This document shows positions 16,566-26,312 of a DNA stretch of 64,000 bases, one piece after another (position 1 is the first letter of the stretch; every line of letters starts with the position of its first letter). The notes under the pieces were generated by a model. That model had not been told where the DNA came from and made no database searches. It saw nothing but the letters and a program-made list of their open reading frames with translations. Source of the DNA: Methanospirillum stamsii (GTDB lineage: Archaea; Halobacteriota; Methanomicrobia; Methanomicrobiales; Methanospirillaceae). The stretch is from the NCBI RefSeq assembly GCF_003173335.1, contig NZ_QGMZ01000014.1, forward strand, positions 62,001-126,000, given 5' to 3'. Both the position numbers and the translations under genes were made by a program.

Positions 16566-17345
16566 ATGAAACTTATCACTATACCAATAGTAATCATTAT
16601 ACTTTTCTGCATTTTCGCAGTTTTCACTCCAGTGCTTCTCCTCCAGGCAAGTGAGCCGGTTCTCTCCCCTGAAATCCGGGTTTCCGGAGCAGAGGTATTA
16701 GCAGAGATTTCGTCCTTTTTGGGTAGATATGACTCCGCGATAGAACTCTATGACTATCTAATTGGTTTGAATCCGGATTCTGCGCAATATTATGGAAAAA
16801 AGGGACATCTCCTTCAGATTACCGGAAGACCTGAAGAGGCATTATCTGCTCTTGACGGGGCAATTGCCCGTGACAAGGAAAATCCTGATTACCTTCTCAA
16901 AAAAGCAAGACTGACCCGCTCATTAAAACAGACAGACGTGTCTGGAGAAACATATGCCCGTATAGATCAGATCTCTCCAAAAAATGCACAGGAGTTTGTG
17001 CTGAGTGGAGATGCTGCTCTTGACCGGGGTATGTATCTGCGGGCATATGAAAATTATTCGCGTGCTGTGAGTGCAAATCCAACTGATGGTGCAACCTGGG
17101 AAAAATTTGGTGATGTAATTTTTACCCTTCTGACCATCTATACCGGCGGATTAGATGCAGATGAGAAATTTAAAGAAAAAGATCTCTATACAGAAGGTGT
17201 TCAGAGTTATGAAAATGCCATCCGTCTGAATCCTTCAAAAGAAAATGAAATCCGATTAAAATTGGAGAAGAGATCAGATTCTTATATGCCCCACTCCATT
17301 GCAGAACTTGAATCACGCTATACCAGGTATCGGTATCTGGGATAA
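16566..17345 (+). CDS. Secreted or membrane-anchored TPR protein
   Basis: 259 residues. The N-terminal hydrophobic helix (residues 4-27) is a signal peptide or anchor. Several tetratricopeptide repeats follow (for example YDSAIELYDYLIGLNPDSAQYY, and the segment around GRPEEALSALDGAIARDKENP). TPRs mediate protein-protein contacts. It is 14 nt upstream of a second secreted protein, so the two are probably cotranscribed and may interact. Confidence 0.7.
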   Translation: MKLITIPIVIIILFCIFAVFTPVLLLQASEPVLSPEIRVSGAEVLAEISSFLGRYDSAIELYDYLIGLNPDSAQYYGKKGHLLQITGRPEEALSALDGAIARDKENPDYLLKKARLTRSLKQTDVSGETYARIDQISPKNAQEFVLSGDAALDRGMYLRAYENYSRAVSANPTDGATWEKFGDVIFTLLTIYTGGLDADEKFKEKDLYTEGVQSYENAIRLNPSKENEIRLKLEKRSDSYMPHSIAELESRYTRYRYLG

Positions 17346-17359
17346 TTTTTTTACTCTAT

Positions 17360-18928
17360 ATGAATAGCAATAAATTTTTTCGGTGTTTAATTCCAGGCAT
17401 TATTATTCTGCTTTTTTATATGGGATGTCCGGCATCCGCCGAATCCGGGAAATCATTTGATGAATGGAAAGAGATCCTTGCAATCGGAGATGACATCGAT
17501 CCTCTTGTCGGGGCAGAACTAAAACTTACCGTGAATCCTTCCCGGTATTATCAGATTACTGGAGATGAAATCGTTCTGAATGGATCTCTTACCGGAGTAT
17601 TTGGTCCTTTTCAGGACACGCCTATTATCATTGAGGAATGGAATAAAACCGGATCACGAACTGAACACGAGGTTATCACAGATAATTACGGTTATTTTTA
17701 TCTCAATACCATATTAGAAGAAGATGGATTGCACCAGTTTCAGGCAAATCTTACTTCCTCCTCTGAAATCTTAAAAGAACCCCTCAAAAGTGAAAAACTT
17801 GAGATTGTGTCTAATCCCTGTCCTGATGGATTTTGTCTATTTACCGATGATGTCAGCAAAAACACATCTGATTTTGAACAGGTAATTTCCGGTGAACCTG
17901 ATAACACGACTGGATCTGTATCGCTGTCTGTTTTTCCTTCCTTTTTTTATCCAGGGGAACCGGTTTTGTTATCCGGAAAGGTACTTGATGGTACAGACAT
18001 ACCTGTTCCATATTCTCGGGTTCTTCTTCACTTGAATAGTGCCGGAGATGATATCTCTACAGAAGGTGTTATTGAAGGGTTTACAAGCAGGTCAGGTTTG
18101 GTCACATTTAACCTATCAGTTCCTGGACCGTATCCCATATCCTGTGTTCTGGAATATTCTGGGAATAATAAGGGTTCATCACTATGGTCAAATTACGTGA
18201 CTCTAACCCCGACAATATCAGGGATTAACCCTCCGGTAAAAACAATCTCTGATGAAGAAGGACTTGAACTTTCAATTAAGGACACCACTATTCCTTCTCT
18301 TCAGAATATGACTTTGTATGGATGGTATAAAAATAATGATGAATCTGACCGGAAACTTCAGGTTCTTGAACTGGTCTGGTATAATTTTGGTGGAAAATTC
18401 TGGGATAATTATCAGAATAGTAGTGATATCCTGACAAATCAAAACGGCAAATTTGAATGTCAGATCCCTGCACCTGAGACAACCGGAATGTATCTCCTTA
18501 GTGTAAGAAAACCCGGTAATACGACCCGGAGTCCTTTGTATTCAGATGTTCAGGTGATTACTGTTATATCTTCCGAGTCTGCTGAAGAGGCGGTTTATTC
18601 TGAAGAATTTCCTGTTCTCCACATTACAAGTGACCAGTCTTATATTTATGAGAACGAAACTCTGAATCTCTCTCTTCGTTTTTATTATCCGGATAATACT
18701 CCTGTGCCAGGCACTCCTCTTAATCTGCTATTTTCAAACAATGGTATTGACTGGACACCGCTACCCGTTGATAATGTCATGACCGGTCCGGATGGTACAG
18801 CACCGATTCTTCTGAATCCTGACCGGGCGGGATACTGGTATTTCCGCGCCATTGCAGAAGATGACTCTCTAAATCTTATCAGTTCGGAGACTTTGGTAAT
18901 TCCGGTTCTTCCCTTTTCCGGAACCTGA
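17360..18928 (+). CDS. Large secreted protein with tandem Ig-like/carboxypeptidase-regulatory-like domains
   Basis: 522 residues. The signal peptide spans residues ~8-28 (LIPGIIILLFYMGCPASAES, with a Cys that could be a lipobox). The mature part holds repeated beta-sandwich units with the pattern of a strand, 'VPGTPLNL'/'IPVPYSRVLLHL' and 'SRSGLVTFNL'/'GPDGTAPILL', as in big-Ig or transthyretin-like surface domains. No C-terminal membrane helix is evident. It is probably a cell-surface or secreted structural or adhesive protein expressed with the upstream TPR protein. Exact family not recognised. Confidence 0.65.
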   Translation: MNSNKFFRCLIPGIIILLFYMGCPASAESGKSFDEWKEILAIGDDIDPLVGAELKLTVNPSRYYQITGDEIVLNGSLTGVFGPFQDTPIIIEEWNKTGSRTEHEVITDNYGYFYLNTILEEDGLHQFQANLTSSSEILKEPLKSEKLEIVSNPCPDGFCLFTDDVSKNTSDFEQVISGEPDNTTGSVSLSVFPSFFYPGEPVLLSGKVLDGTDIPVPYSRVLLHLNSAGDDISTEGVIEGFTSRSGLVTFNLSVPGPYPISCVLEYSGNNKGSSLWSNYVTLTPTISGINPPVKTISDEEGLELSIKDTTIPSLQNMTLYGWYKNNDESDRKLQVLELVWYNFGGKFWDNYQNSSDILTNQNGKFECQIPAPETTGMYLLSVRKPGNTTRSPLYSDVQVITVISSESAEEAVYSEEFPVLHITSDQSYIYENETLNLSLRFYYPDNTPVPGTPLNLLFSNNGIDWTPLPVDNVMTGPDGTAPILLNPDRAGYWYFRAIAEDDSLNLISSETLVIPVLPFSGT

Positions 18929-18955
18929 AAACAATTTTTTGAAAAAAAAGGGAGA

Positions 18956-19216
18956 TTAAACCAGTCCGAAAACATGGAGAATCATAAGAAGAATTGCTCC
19001 TGGTATTCCGGCAATTGCGCATACAAGAACTGATAGCCACCCTATTTCTATCTGTTCAAATCCGAGTGCCGGAAAGATATTCAAAACCTTCACAACTCCG
19101 AGTAATAATAACCCTACAATTGAATTTACAATCAGTTTCACGATATTATTCAGTAAATGCCAGAGGACTATAAGCACAATAAGGCATACAATGATAAGAA
19201 AAATTGTAACTATCAT
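18956..19216 (-). CDS. BofA-like small membrane protein
   Basis: 86 residues, almost entirely hydrophobic, three membrane segments. The pattern VKLIVNSIVGLLLLGVVKVL followed by GWLSVLVCAIAGIPGAILLMIL matches the BofA/SigmaK-processing inhibitor family, whose archaeal members have no known role. Archaea lack sigma-K, so the bacterial function cannot be transferred. It converges with the secreted protein gene across A/T tracts. Confidence 0.7.
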   Translation of the reverse strand: MIVTIFLIIVCLIVLIVLWHLLNNIVKLIVNSIVGLLLLGVVKVLNIFPALGFEQIEIGWLSVLVCAIAGIPGAILLMILHVFGLV

Positions 19217-19291
19217 CCCATACTTTCTCCAGATATTAGCATATTAACCTTTCAGAACCAAATAGGATAAGTAAATATTTCCAGGATGACT

Positions 19292-19336
19292 CTGACAATT
19301 GATGAATTACTGATCCTAATTCATGAATTGAGTCAG
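19292..19336. promoter_or_regulatory. 45-nt imperfect inverted repeat before the DUF155-like gene
   Basis: Left arm CTGAC-AATTGATGAATTA (19292-19309) and right arm TAATTCATGAATT-GAGTCAG (19317-19336) pair over 17 positions with one central mismatch and a two-base bulge, around a 7-nt loop. A TATA-like TAAATATTT lies at 19272-19280, so the dyad spans the likely transcription start. It could be a repressor operator or an RNA hairpin in the leader. Confidence 0.5.
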
Positions 19337-19362
19337 GATATGCTGGTAGGAGTCTGATAGGT

Positions 19363-20427
19363 GTGAATGCAATCCGGTTTTTCCGGATATATGATATCGG
19401 AAAAGAAATTGATATAACCCGTTTAGAGACTGCTCTCGCCAGAAGTTATTATACTGCCAGGGCTAATTTTCAGCGGATTAAACCGAAATCCATCATGATT
19501 GAGGATCCTCCGCTTTTTTTGCGTATGCATCCGGCAGAAGTGACGATTGGAGGTATACGATATGATCTCCAGGCTTCAGCCCGTATTTTTGACATCGGTG
19601 CAATAAGTCTTTGTTTTGTTCATGAATTTGATGAGAATGCCTATAATAAAAGTCTTGAAGAAATTGGGTTAATATTTGCCAATGATGAGGCAATTACGGA
19701 CGTATTCACTTCATATCTTGCCAATCTGAAAGAAATACTCAGTCCATATATCTCTGATATCTCAATTGATGCCTCGTTTTTTGAAGATTATTTTATTTAT
19801 TTTACCGATAACCTCCAGAGTACTCCTGACCCCGCAGTACTGCTTATGGGAGAAGACACGAAGTTTTCCTCCCAGATGCGGGAAGAGGTGCTAAAAAACA
19901 GTATGAGTTATTCCGTGGATGACATCATTTATCTCTCATGGGGGGCAGCATTTATAAAAAATTCAGAAATTCCAACTGATTTATTTGATTTAATAGAATA
20001 TGCAAATGTTCAGGTGCTCGAGTTACGGTATTACGACCAGGTGTTATCACGCAAAATGGAGAAAATGTATGATGATATAGAACTTGCTGATAAATCTACC
20101 TGGTTTTCCCGAATACGCCTGTATCATCAGATCATGGCAGATCTTATGGAAATTCATGCAGACGTATCTGAAATTACTGAAAAAGTAAATAATCTCATAA
20201 AAGTTACCGAAGATGTATATTATGCCCGTGTTTATGCAACTGCATTAAAGGTTCTCAGAAGTCCGCTCTGGAGTGATAGTGTTAATCGGAAGATACTGGT
20301 TATTCATGAAAATTACTCGATGCTTTCGGATGAAGTCCGCATACAACATTCGAATTTCCTGGAATGGATAATAATTATATTAATTACACTTGAGTTTGTT
20401 CTTGCAATCTGGCAAAGTATCAGGTAA
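19363..20427 (+). CDS. RMD1/DUF155-like protein with C-terminal membrane anchor
   Basis: 354 residues from a GTG start. The organisation fits the RMD1/YagE/DUF155 family: an N-terminal alpha/beta region, DDIIYLSWGAAFI near residue 186, a long helical segment, VLRSPLWSDS near 289 (family position of the D-x-P-x-x-W motif) and a C-terminal transmembrane helix LEWIIIILITLEFVLAIWQS. Mitochondrial homologues support translation; the archaeal role is unknown. Sequence is diverged, so the family call is moderate. It is followed after 7 nt by the 5-formyl-THF cyclo-ligase gene. The dyad at 19292-19336 probably controls it. Confidence 0.6.
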   Translation: MNAIRFFRIYDIGKEIDITRLETALARSYYTARANFQRIKPKSIMIEDPPLFLRMHPAEVTIGGIRYDLQASARIFDIGAISLCFVHEFDENAYNKSLEEIGLIFANDEAITDVFTSYLANLKEILSPYISDISIDASFFEDYFIYFTDNLQSTPDPAVLLMGEDTKFSSQMREEVLKNSMSYSVDDIIYLSWGAAFIKNSEIPTDLFDLIEYANVQVLELRYYDQVLSRKMEKMYDDIELADKSTWFSRIRLYHQIMADLMEIHADVSEITEKVNNLIKVTEDVYYARVYATALKVLRSPLWSDSVNRKILVIHENYSMLSDEVRIQHSNFLEWIIIILITLEFVLAIWQSIR

Positions 20428-20434
20428 GACAGAG

Positions 20435-21007
20435 ATGATTCAAAAGGAGGCGATCCGATCTGAACTCCGGGAAAGAAGATGGAGTATTCCTGAAGAAGAA
20501 CGAGAAAAAATGAGCAGGAAGATCTGTTCTTCTTTATCTGGTGTCATAACTCCGTGTGAGTCCGTTCTTGTATATTGTGCAAAAATTCCGGAAGTTGAAA
20601 CATGCTGGTTTATTGATAATCTTCTTTCTCAAAATCGGGATGTTATTGTTCCAATTATAGAAAAAGAGACGATCAGTCTTCGTCTTTCATATATAAAATC
20701 ACGAGACGTTCTGCTTCCTGGAACTTTTAACGTTCCAGAACCGATTGGGAATGAAATTCCTGCATCTGCAAAGGATATCACCTGCGCAATTATTCCCATG
20801 CTTGGATATGACCGGACAGGGGGGAGAATCGGGTATGGAGCCGGGTATTATGATCGGTTTTTATCAGACAATCCATATATAAAAAAGATAGGAATTGCAT
20901 ATTCTGCACAGGAAGTTCCCTCAATACCGGTACAGCCACATGATATCAGAATGGATGTTATTGTCACTGAAACGTCTGTAATCCGGTGTAATGGTGGACA
21001 ATTATGA
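20435..21007 (+). CDS. 5-formyltetrahydrofolate cyclo-ligase family protein
   Basis: 190 residues from ATG 20435, just after the previous stop; a longer frame from 20390 would overlap the upstream gene. MIQKEAIRSELRERRWSI at the N-terminus, PIIEKETISLRL, and the signature MLGYDRTGGRIGYGAGYYDR near residue 125 (nucleotide and folate site) identify the family. The enzyme converts 5-formyl-THF to methenyl-THF with ATP. Methanogens use H4MPT rather than folate, so the true pterin substrate is open. It overlaps the start of the CDC48 gene by 4 nt. Confidence 0.88.
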   Translation: MIQKEAIRSELRERRWSIPEEEREKMSRKICSSLSGVITPCESVLVYCAKIPEVETCWFIDNLLSQNRDVIVPIIEKETISLRLSYIKSRDVLLPGTFNVPEPIGNEIPASAKDITCAIIPMLGYDRTGGRIGYGAGYYDRFLSDNPYIKKIGIAYSAQEVPSIPVQPHDIRMDVIVTETSVIRCNGGQL

Positions 21008-23379
21008 CAGTAAAATCTGGAATCCGGCTTGAGGTCCGGCGTGCAGCTGAAGAAGATGCTGGGAAAGGTCTTGCACGGATTCATCCTGCAGTAATGCGTG
21101 CCCTTGGTATTGTAAATGGAGAATTTATTGAGATACTTGGGGCAAAAAGGGCAGTTGCTACTGCCTGGAGTTCACAGAGTACCACTCATGGCAGAAATGA
21201 CATTGCAATCGATGGAGAGATTCGCAGTAATGCCGGTAGTGGAATCGATGAACGTGTTATTGTCCGGCGTGTTACGGTGCATGATGTCCGGAAAGTTGTT
21301 CTGCAACCGGTAACAAGCATCTCTCTTAATAATCCCGAGATTCTCCTGGCAAAAAAACTCCGGGGCAGACCGGTTATTGAAGGTCAGACCGTACGAATTG
21401 ATCTTATTGGTAACACTGTTACTTTCGTTGTTGCTATGATTGAACCCAGGGGAACCGGGGTTGTAACATTTACTACTGAAGTGGTCCTACACGATACTCC
21501 TTATAAAACTGAAGAAAAAAAGAAAGAAGAGTTATTAATTCAGTATGAAGATATCGGAGGTTTATCCCGGGAGATAAGCCTGATTAGAGAGATGGTTGAG
21601 ATACCTCTTCGATATCCCCGTATTTTTGAGCATCTTGGTATTGATTCACCAAAAGGTGTGCTGCTTTACGGGCCTCCGGGAACCGGGAAAACTTTGCTCG
21701 CCCGTGCGGTTGCCAGTGAAGTGGAGGCACATTTCATTCCTCTTTCAGGCCCCGAGGTAATGAGCAGGTATTATGGAGATTCGGAGAAGAAGATCCGGGA
21801 AATTTTTGAAGAGGCCCGTCAGAAAGCTCCCTCGATAATTTTTATCGATGAAATAGATTCAATTGCAACCAAACGCCAGGATACTACCGGGGAAGTAGAG
21901 CGGCGTGTCACTGCCCAGATTCTGACCATGATGGACGGTCTTGCAAGCAGAGGCCAGGTTGTAGTTATTGCCGCAACCAATATGCCTGATTCCATCGATC
22001 CTGCTCTTCGCCGGGGCGGCCGCTTTGACCGCGAGATAGAGATTGGCATACCTGACCGGGCCGGAAGACTGGAAATTTATCATGTGCATACCAGGACTAT
22101 GCCTCTTGCCGATGATGTGGATCTGGAAAATTATGCCGAGACAAGTTATGGGTTTGTCGGAGCCGACATAGCGCTTCATTGTAAGGAAGCTGCCATGCAT
22201 GCACTTCGGGGTATCATGGGTTGGATGAAAGAGGATCAGGAGGTTCCTGCTGAACTGATTGATTCGCTCATGATAACCAATTCCGATTTCATGGAATCCA
22301 GGAAAGGGATTGAACCTTCTGCAATGCGTGAGCTTTATGTTGAAATCCCTGAGGTTCCCTGGGAAATGGTGGAAGGTCTTGATAAAGAAAAGCATGAGAT
22401 CGAAAAGATTATCGAGTGGCCTGTTCACCGGCGGGATGCATTTGAAAAATTAAAGATCAAACCTCCCAAAGGAATTTTACTATTTGGTCCTCCGGGGACG
22501 GGAAAAACATTAATTGCGCGTGCGGTAGCGGCAAAGTCAAGGATGAATTTCATCTCAGTGAAAGGTCCGGAACTGCTCTCCAAGTGGGTTGGAGAATCTG
22601 AAAAGCAGGTAAGAGAGGCATTTCGAAAGGCGCGACAATCAGCTCCATCAATAATATTTTTTGATGAAATTGATGCTCTTGTTCAGAAAAGAGGTCAGGA
22701 GCATGCCAGTTCACGTGTCGGAGAGAGTGTACTATCCCAGATACTCACGGAAATGGATGGAGTTGAAGATCTTTCCGGTGTTGTCATCATTGCTGCGACA
22801 AATCGTCCTGACCTTCTTGATCCTGCCCTGCTCAGACCCGGACGACTTGAAAAGCATATTTATATCAGACCTCCTTGTGTAGAAGGGCGAAGTGCCATAC
22901 TCCGGTTATATCTTAAGGATCTCTCTTCTCTTCTGGACCCGGAAATTGATTATGATGCTCTTGCCAGGGAAATGAAATATTTTGTAGGTGCAGATATCAA
23001 TGCGTTTGTCCGGGAGGTAAAGATGAACCTCCTTGATGACCTGTTTACAAAAACCAAAAAGACAAGTGATGTTCCGGTTATTACTACCGATTCGCTGCGT
23101 GAGGTACTGAGTAATATGCAAGGAACACTGGATAACCGAAATCTTGAACAATTTGAGGCTGGAGCCTGGGCACTTTTGTATCCAAGGACGAGGCAGCAGA
23201 TCCTTTATCGTTCAGCATATATTCTGCATCAGGTGGAACGTGCCGGATTAACTCAGGAATTATCACCTGAACTTCTGGAAAAAGCCGCAGAACTCAGAGA
23301 TTTAACATTCTGGCAGGAAAAGGATTTTGAGAGGATTGAAGAACTGATAAGAAAAGTCGAAGAAAACCTTCATCCATAA
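21004..23379 (+). CDS. CDC48/VAT-type double-AAA+ ATPase
   Basis: 791 residues. N-terminal double-psi barrel and alpha/beta subdomains (1-170) are followed by AAA module D1 with Walker A GPPGTGKT at 223-230 and Walker B IIFIDEID, and module D2 with Walker A near 495 and IIFFDEID. The D2 arginine-finger region reads [17 protein letters not shown]1 has [15 protein letters not shown], where the usual residue before GRFD is P or F. The family unfolds ubiquitin-like-tagged or proteasome-bound substrates. It is translationally coupled to the cyclo-ligase gene (4-nt overlap), and a small heat-shock protein follows. Confidence 0.95.
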   Translation: MTVKSGIRLEVRRAAEEDAGKGLARIHPAVMRALGIVNGEFIEILGAKRAVATAWSSQSTTHGRNDIAIDGEIRSNAGSGIDERVIVRRVTVHDVRKVVLQPVTSISLNNPEILLAKKLRGRPVIEGQTVRIDLIGNTVTFVVAMIEPRGTGVVTFTTEVVLHDTPYKTEEKKKEELLIQYEDIGGLSREISLIREMVEIPLRYPRIFEHLGIDSPKGVLLYGPPGTGKTLLARAVASEVEAHFIPLSGPEVMSRYYGDSEKKIREIFEEARQKAPSIIFIDEIDSIATKRQDTTGEVERRVTAQILTMMDGLASRGQVVVIAATNMPDSIDPALRRGGRFDREIEIGIPDRAGRLEIYHVHTRTMPLADDVDLENYAETSYGFVGADIALHCKEAAMHALRGIMGWMKEDQEVPAELIDSLMITNSDFMESRKGIEPSAMRELYVEIPEVPWEMVEGLDKEKHEIEKIIEWPVHRRDAFEKLKIKPPKGILLFGPPGTGKTLIARAVAAKSRMNFISVKGPELLSKWVGESEKQVREAFRKARQSAPSIIFFDEIDALVQKRGQEHASSRVGESVLSQILTEMDGVEDLSGVVIIAATNRPDLLDPALLRPGRLEKHIYIRPPCVEGRSAILRLYLKDLSSLLDPEIDYDALAREMKYFVGADINAFVREVKMNLLDDLFTKTKKTSDVPVITTDSLREVLSNMQGTLDNRNLEQFEAGAWALLYPRTRQQILYRSAYILHQVERAGLTQELSPELLEKAAELRDLTFWQEKDFERIEELIRKVEENLHP

Positions 23380-23457
23380 CTGATTTTAACCGAATAAAAA
23401 AATAGCTGAGGAACTTGATAAGTGATAAACCCCAAGGAATAAAGGAGAATAACATAT

Positions 23458-23961
23458 ATGAATGATACCCCCCCCGAAGATTTTCACAATATGGAAGATT
23501 TACTTCGAAAAATCCTCTCACAGGCCTTTGGACAGGGACAGATTAAACCTGGTGTAATCGGCGTGAATATTATCATGGCCGGAAACATTCCGCCCGGGTT
23601 TCCCTTTCCGGGAAGTTCAAACTCAGGTAATGATGTCCGGCACCCCCCCATTGAAGTTGTGGAGTGGGACGAGCGGGTTTTTGTTACCTGTGAATTAAAA
23701 GGACTGGTGGATGAACACGTAAATGTAGCGATCGCAGAAAATACTCTCCATATTATCGGATTTAATGGACAAATCAGATACCGGAGTTCTGCTCCATTGC
23801 CTCCGGTTGTTGAATCATCATGCACAAGAAGTTTTCAAAATGGAGTTCTTGAACTCGTGTACATGGTCAGAAATCCTGATTCTCCCGATGCAGTTCTTCA
23901 GGTGCAGGCAGGAGAACCGGTTCAGGAAAGTGAACAAACATCAAATGAAGATACGAGTTAA
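23458..23961 (+). CDS. Hsp20/alpha-crystallin-family protein
   Basis: 167 residues. A proline-rich N-terminal region precedes an alpha-crystallin-type beta sandwich from about residue 61: IEVVEWDERVFVTCELKGL, VNVAIAENTLHIIG and FQNGVLELVYMVRN. The C-terminal tail is acidic. It resembles the archaeal GvpH/Hsp20-like group rather than the canonical IXI-containing chaperones; I see no clear terminal I-x-I. It follows CDC48 and has an AAGGAG ribosome-binding site. Probable holdase or scaffold; client unknown. Confidence 0.75.
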   Translation: MNDTPPEDFHNMEDLLRKILSQAFGQGQIKPGVIGVNIIMAGNIPPGFPFPGSSNSGNDVRHPPIEVVEWDERVFVTCELKGLVDEHVNVAIAENTLHIIGFNGQIRYRSSAPLPPVVESSCTRSFQNGVLELVYMVRNPDSPDAVLQVQAGEPVQESEQTSNEDTS

Positions 23962-23963
23962 TC

Positions 23964-24356
23964 TTATCCGTATCCGGTTATTTCATATTTCCAATCAGAA
24001 GAGGAGAGGCGGCATTCCTTTCCATGCGTTACCATTTCTTCAACCATTTTTTTAAGCATAGCTGGAAAAACCGCTCCGACCCGGGTCTGAACCGGTTTTC
24101 CTCCACAAAAGAACATAAACGTCGGTGTTGCCATAACACCATATCGTTCTCCGATGTACTGATATCTGACCAGGTTTAGTGTGATGAAATCAACTTCAGT
24201 ACCGAAATCTTTTGCAAGTTCTTCAACATGAGGTTGTATTCTGATACAATGACTACATGAAGGACTGTAAAACATTACAAAAACCGGTTTATTACTATGT
24301 TCTACTCTATTTTCCCATTCTTTATCTTCAATATCCAAAAGATAATCCGACGTCAT
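23964..24356 (-). CDS. Thioredoxin-family protein
   Basis: 130 residues, thioredoxin fold: PVFVMFYSPSCSHCIRIQP carries a CSHC active site near residue 34-37, and the cis-proline region is VMATPTFMFF near 75. No signal peptide, so cytoplasmic disulfide reductase is likely. The C-x-x-C dipeptide SH differs from the usual GP/PH. It converges on the Hsp20 gene with 2 nt between stops. Confidence 0.85.
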   Translation of the reverse strand: MTSDYLLDIEDKEWENRVEHSNKPVFVMFYSPSCSHCIRIQPHVEELAKDFGTEVDFITLNLVRYQYIGERYGVMATPTFMFFCGGKPVQTRVGAVFPAMLKKMVEEMVTHGKECRLSSSDWKYEITGYG

Positions 24357-24380
24357 AGAGATTCATAACTTGATAATGGT

Positions 24381-24390
24381 ATATATATCT
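24381..24390. promoter_or_regulatory. Shared TATA box between thioredoxin and TMEM175-like genes
   Basis: ATATATATCT within GGTATATATATCT is near-symmetrical. The thioredoxin ATG (24356) lies about 28 nt away on the minus strand, consistent with a leaderless transcript; the plus-strand gene starts at 24420. Confidence 0.5.
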
Positions 24391-24419
24391 TCATTCGTTC
24401 AGAGTTCCCATGATATGAT

Positions 24420-25256
24420 ATGAAATCACGTGATCTTTATCATGCTCTTATATCATCAGATTCTGAACATAATCCCCATCGTCTTGAAGCATTTTTTGAT
24501 GCGGTCTATGCTATTGCACTCACTATCCTGGTACTGGGTATTTCTCTTCCCGAACACAGCCAGTCGCTAACAATATTTCAGATATTTAATCTGATGATTC
24601 CACAATTATATCATTTCGCTCTTGCCTTCTTTATATTGGCAGCCTTCTGGATTGCTCATCACCGGTTTTTTATTTTCATAAAAAAGGTAAATCCGATGTT
24701 TATCCGTATCACCTTTGTCACCTTATTTATCACCTGTCTTCTTCCCTTTACCTCAACCCTTGCAGGTGACTATCATACCGATCCTACCTCTGTAGTGTTT
24801 TTCTATTCCAATCTTTTGATTCTGGGGTTATTATTCCTAGTGCAATGGTTATATGCTAAAAAAGCCGGTTTAACTATACACGTTCCGGATGATATGTCAC
24901 GGTACATTATTGTAAAATTGTTATTTGTACCAATTATTGCAGGTATAGCAATTATCGTTGCTTTTTACAGCACTGTGTTAAGTTCACTCTGTTTTCTTTT
25001 GATAGTGCTTAAAAATATTTTCATGTTGCCTTTTTTGCCTAAAGAGACTGAAATAACAGGAAATTCACCGGAAGATATCTCTGAAGATGAGATTTCTATC
25101 CGGCTTGAAAAAGATCCGGGTTTATCTCAACTTCTTACTGAGGTATCTCATGAGATGGATCTTACCCGGGAAGATCTGCTCCTGAAGATTTTACAGAGAT
25201 GGAAAGACGAAACAGAAGTAAATGTTGGAGAAAAGGGAAAATTGTGCCAACTTTGA
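24420..25256 (+). CDS. TMEM175-family (DUF1211) membrane protein, putative potassium channel
   Basis: 278 residues. The N-terminal motif HRLEAFFDAVYAIALTILVL is the FSD-like TM1 signature of TMEM175/DUF1211, here with FFD in place of FSD. About six hydrophobic segments lie in residues 22-205, then a charged C-terminal tail of ~70 residues. Prokaryotic homologues are tetrameric K+ channels. The tail contains a predicted helical segment (LSQLLTEVSHEMDLTREDLL) absent from minimal members. Ion selectivity is inferred from family only. Confidence 0.82.
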   Translation: MKSRDLYHALISSDSEHNPHRLEAFFDAVYAIALTILVLGISLPEHSQSLTIFQIFNLMIPQLYHFALAFFILAAFWIAHHRFFIFIKKVNPMFIRITFVTLFITCLLPFTSTLAGDYHTDPTSVVFFYSNLLILGLLFLVQWLYAKKAGLTIHVPDDMSRYIIVKLLFVPIIAGIAIIVAFYSTVLSSLCFLLIVLKNIFMLPFLPKETEITGNSPEDISEDEISIRLEKDPGLSQLLTEVSHEMDLTREDLLLKILQRWKDETEVNVGEKGKLCQL

Positions 25257-25289
25257 TTTCATGATTCTAAACTTTTTTCATCATCAATC

Positions 25290-26228
25290 ATGCCGTTATT
25301 AAATAGAACGAAGTATAACGTGTATTCCATGGCTGATGAATCGTATCGAGAAACTGAAATAGACGGACAGATGGTCAAATGGGATCCGGACCAGATACGA
25401 AAAATCCAGGAACATCCCTGTTATAGTGAAAAAGCCAGTCACACATTTGGAAGAGCCCATCTCCCCGTTGCTCCAAAATGCAATATTCAATGCAATTACT
25501 GTATAAGAAAATTTGACTGTGTCAATGAGAGCCGTCCTGGTGTTACAAGTGTAATATTAAATCCGCAGGAAGCTCTAGAGAAGGTCAGAGATATAATCAG
25601 TCAGTATCATTTTATAAAAGTTATCGGTATTGCAGGCCCCGGAGATCCTCTTGATAATGAAGAAACATTTGAGACGTTCCGGCTGGTTCATGAAGAATAT
25701 CCTCATCTTATTCTTTGTGTCAGTACAAATGGTCTCCTTCTGCCTGACAAAATCGATCTCCTGGAAAAATACGGAGTCACCAATATCACCGTGACTATGA
25801 ATGCAATTGATCCGGATATTGCTGCTAAAATATATCAGTACATTGACTTTAACGGCCGCAGATATTATTCAGGCCATGAAATGGGTGAGATACTGGTGTC
25901 ACGACAACTTGATGGCATAAAAAAAGCAGTCGAGAAAAAGATGCTTATCAAGGTCAATACCGTATATATTCCTGGAATTAATGATTCACATATTCCTGAA
26001 ATTGCAAAAAAAATCAGTGAAATGGGAGTTTTCATTCATAATATCATACCACTCATTGCCCAGGCAAAATTTGCACATATTACTCCTCCGACAATGGAAG
26101 AGAAACTGGCTATGCAGGAAAGATGTAAGCCGTATGTCCGGCAGATGTCACACTGTCAGCGGTGCAGATCTGATGCAATTGGGTGTTTAGGAAAAGATAT
26201 TAATTCCTGTATGGGTAGAAAACCCTGA
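25290..26228 (+). CDS. nifB: NifB-type radical SAM protein
   Basis: 312 residues. HPCYSEKASHTFGRAHLPVA followed by the radical-SAM cluster CNIQCNYC near residue 67, the IAGPGDPLDN block near 113, and a C-terminal CQRCRSDAIGCLG are the hallmarks of archaeal NifB without a NifX domain. NifB builds the 8Fe-9S-C NifB-co precursor of nitrogenase cofactors. No nitrogenase structural genes lie in the window, so whether it serves nitrogen fixation depends on loci elsewhere. Confidence 0.93.
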   Translation: MPLLNRTKYNVYSMADESYRETEIDGQMVKWDPDQIRKIQEHPCYSEKASHTFGRAHLPVAPKCNIQCNYCIRKFDCVNESRPGVTSVILNPQEALEKVRDIISQYHFIKVIGIAGPGDPLDNEETFETFRLVHEEYPHLILCVSTNGLLLPDKIDLLEKYGVTNITVTMNAIDPDIAAKIYQYIDFNGRRYYSGHEMGEILVSRQLDGIKKAVEKKMLIKVNTVYIPGINDSHIPEIAKKISEMGVFIHNIIPLIAQAKFAHITPPTMEEKLAMQERCKPYVRQMSHCQRCRSDAIGCLGKDINSCMGRKP

Positions 26229-26312
26229 TCTGATTTGCCGGAAACAGATCATTTTTTAACCAGGCCTTCCAATATTGCGTACCCCCGACAACCTGTGGCG
26301 GGAGGAAACGGC

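Noticed and set aside
19283-19316. C/D-box small RNA (ATGAC, CTGA, TGATGA, CTGA)
   Set aside because: The boxes are spaced only a few bases apart, leaving no room for guide sequences; the long dyad explains the repeats better.
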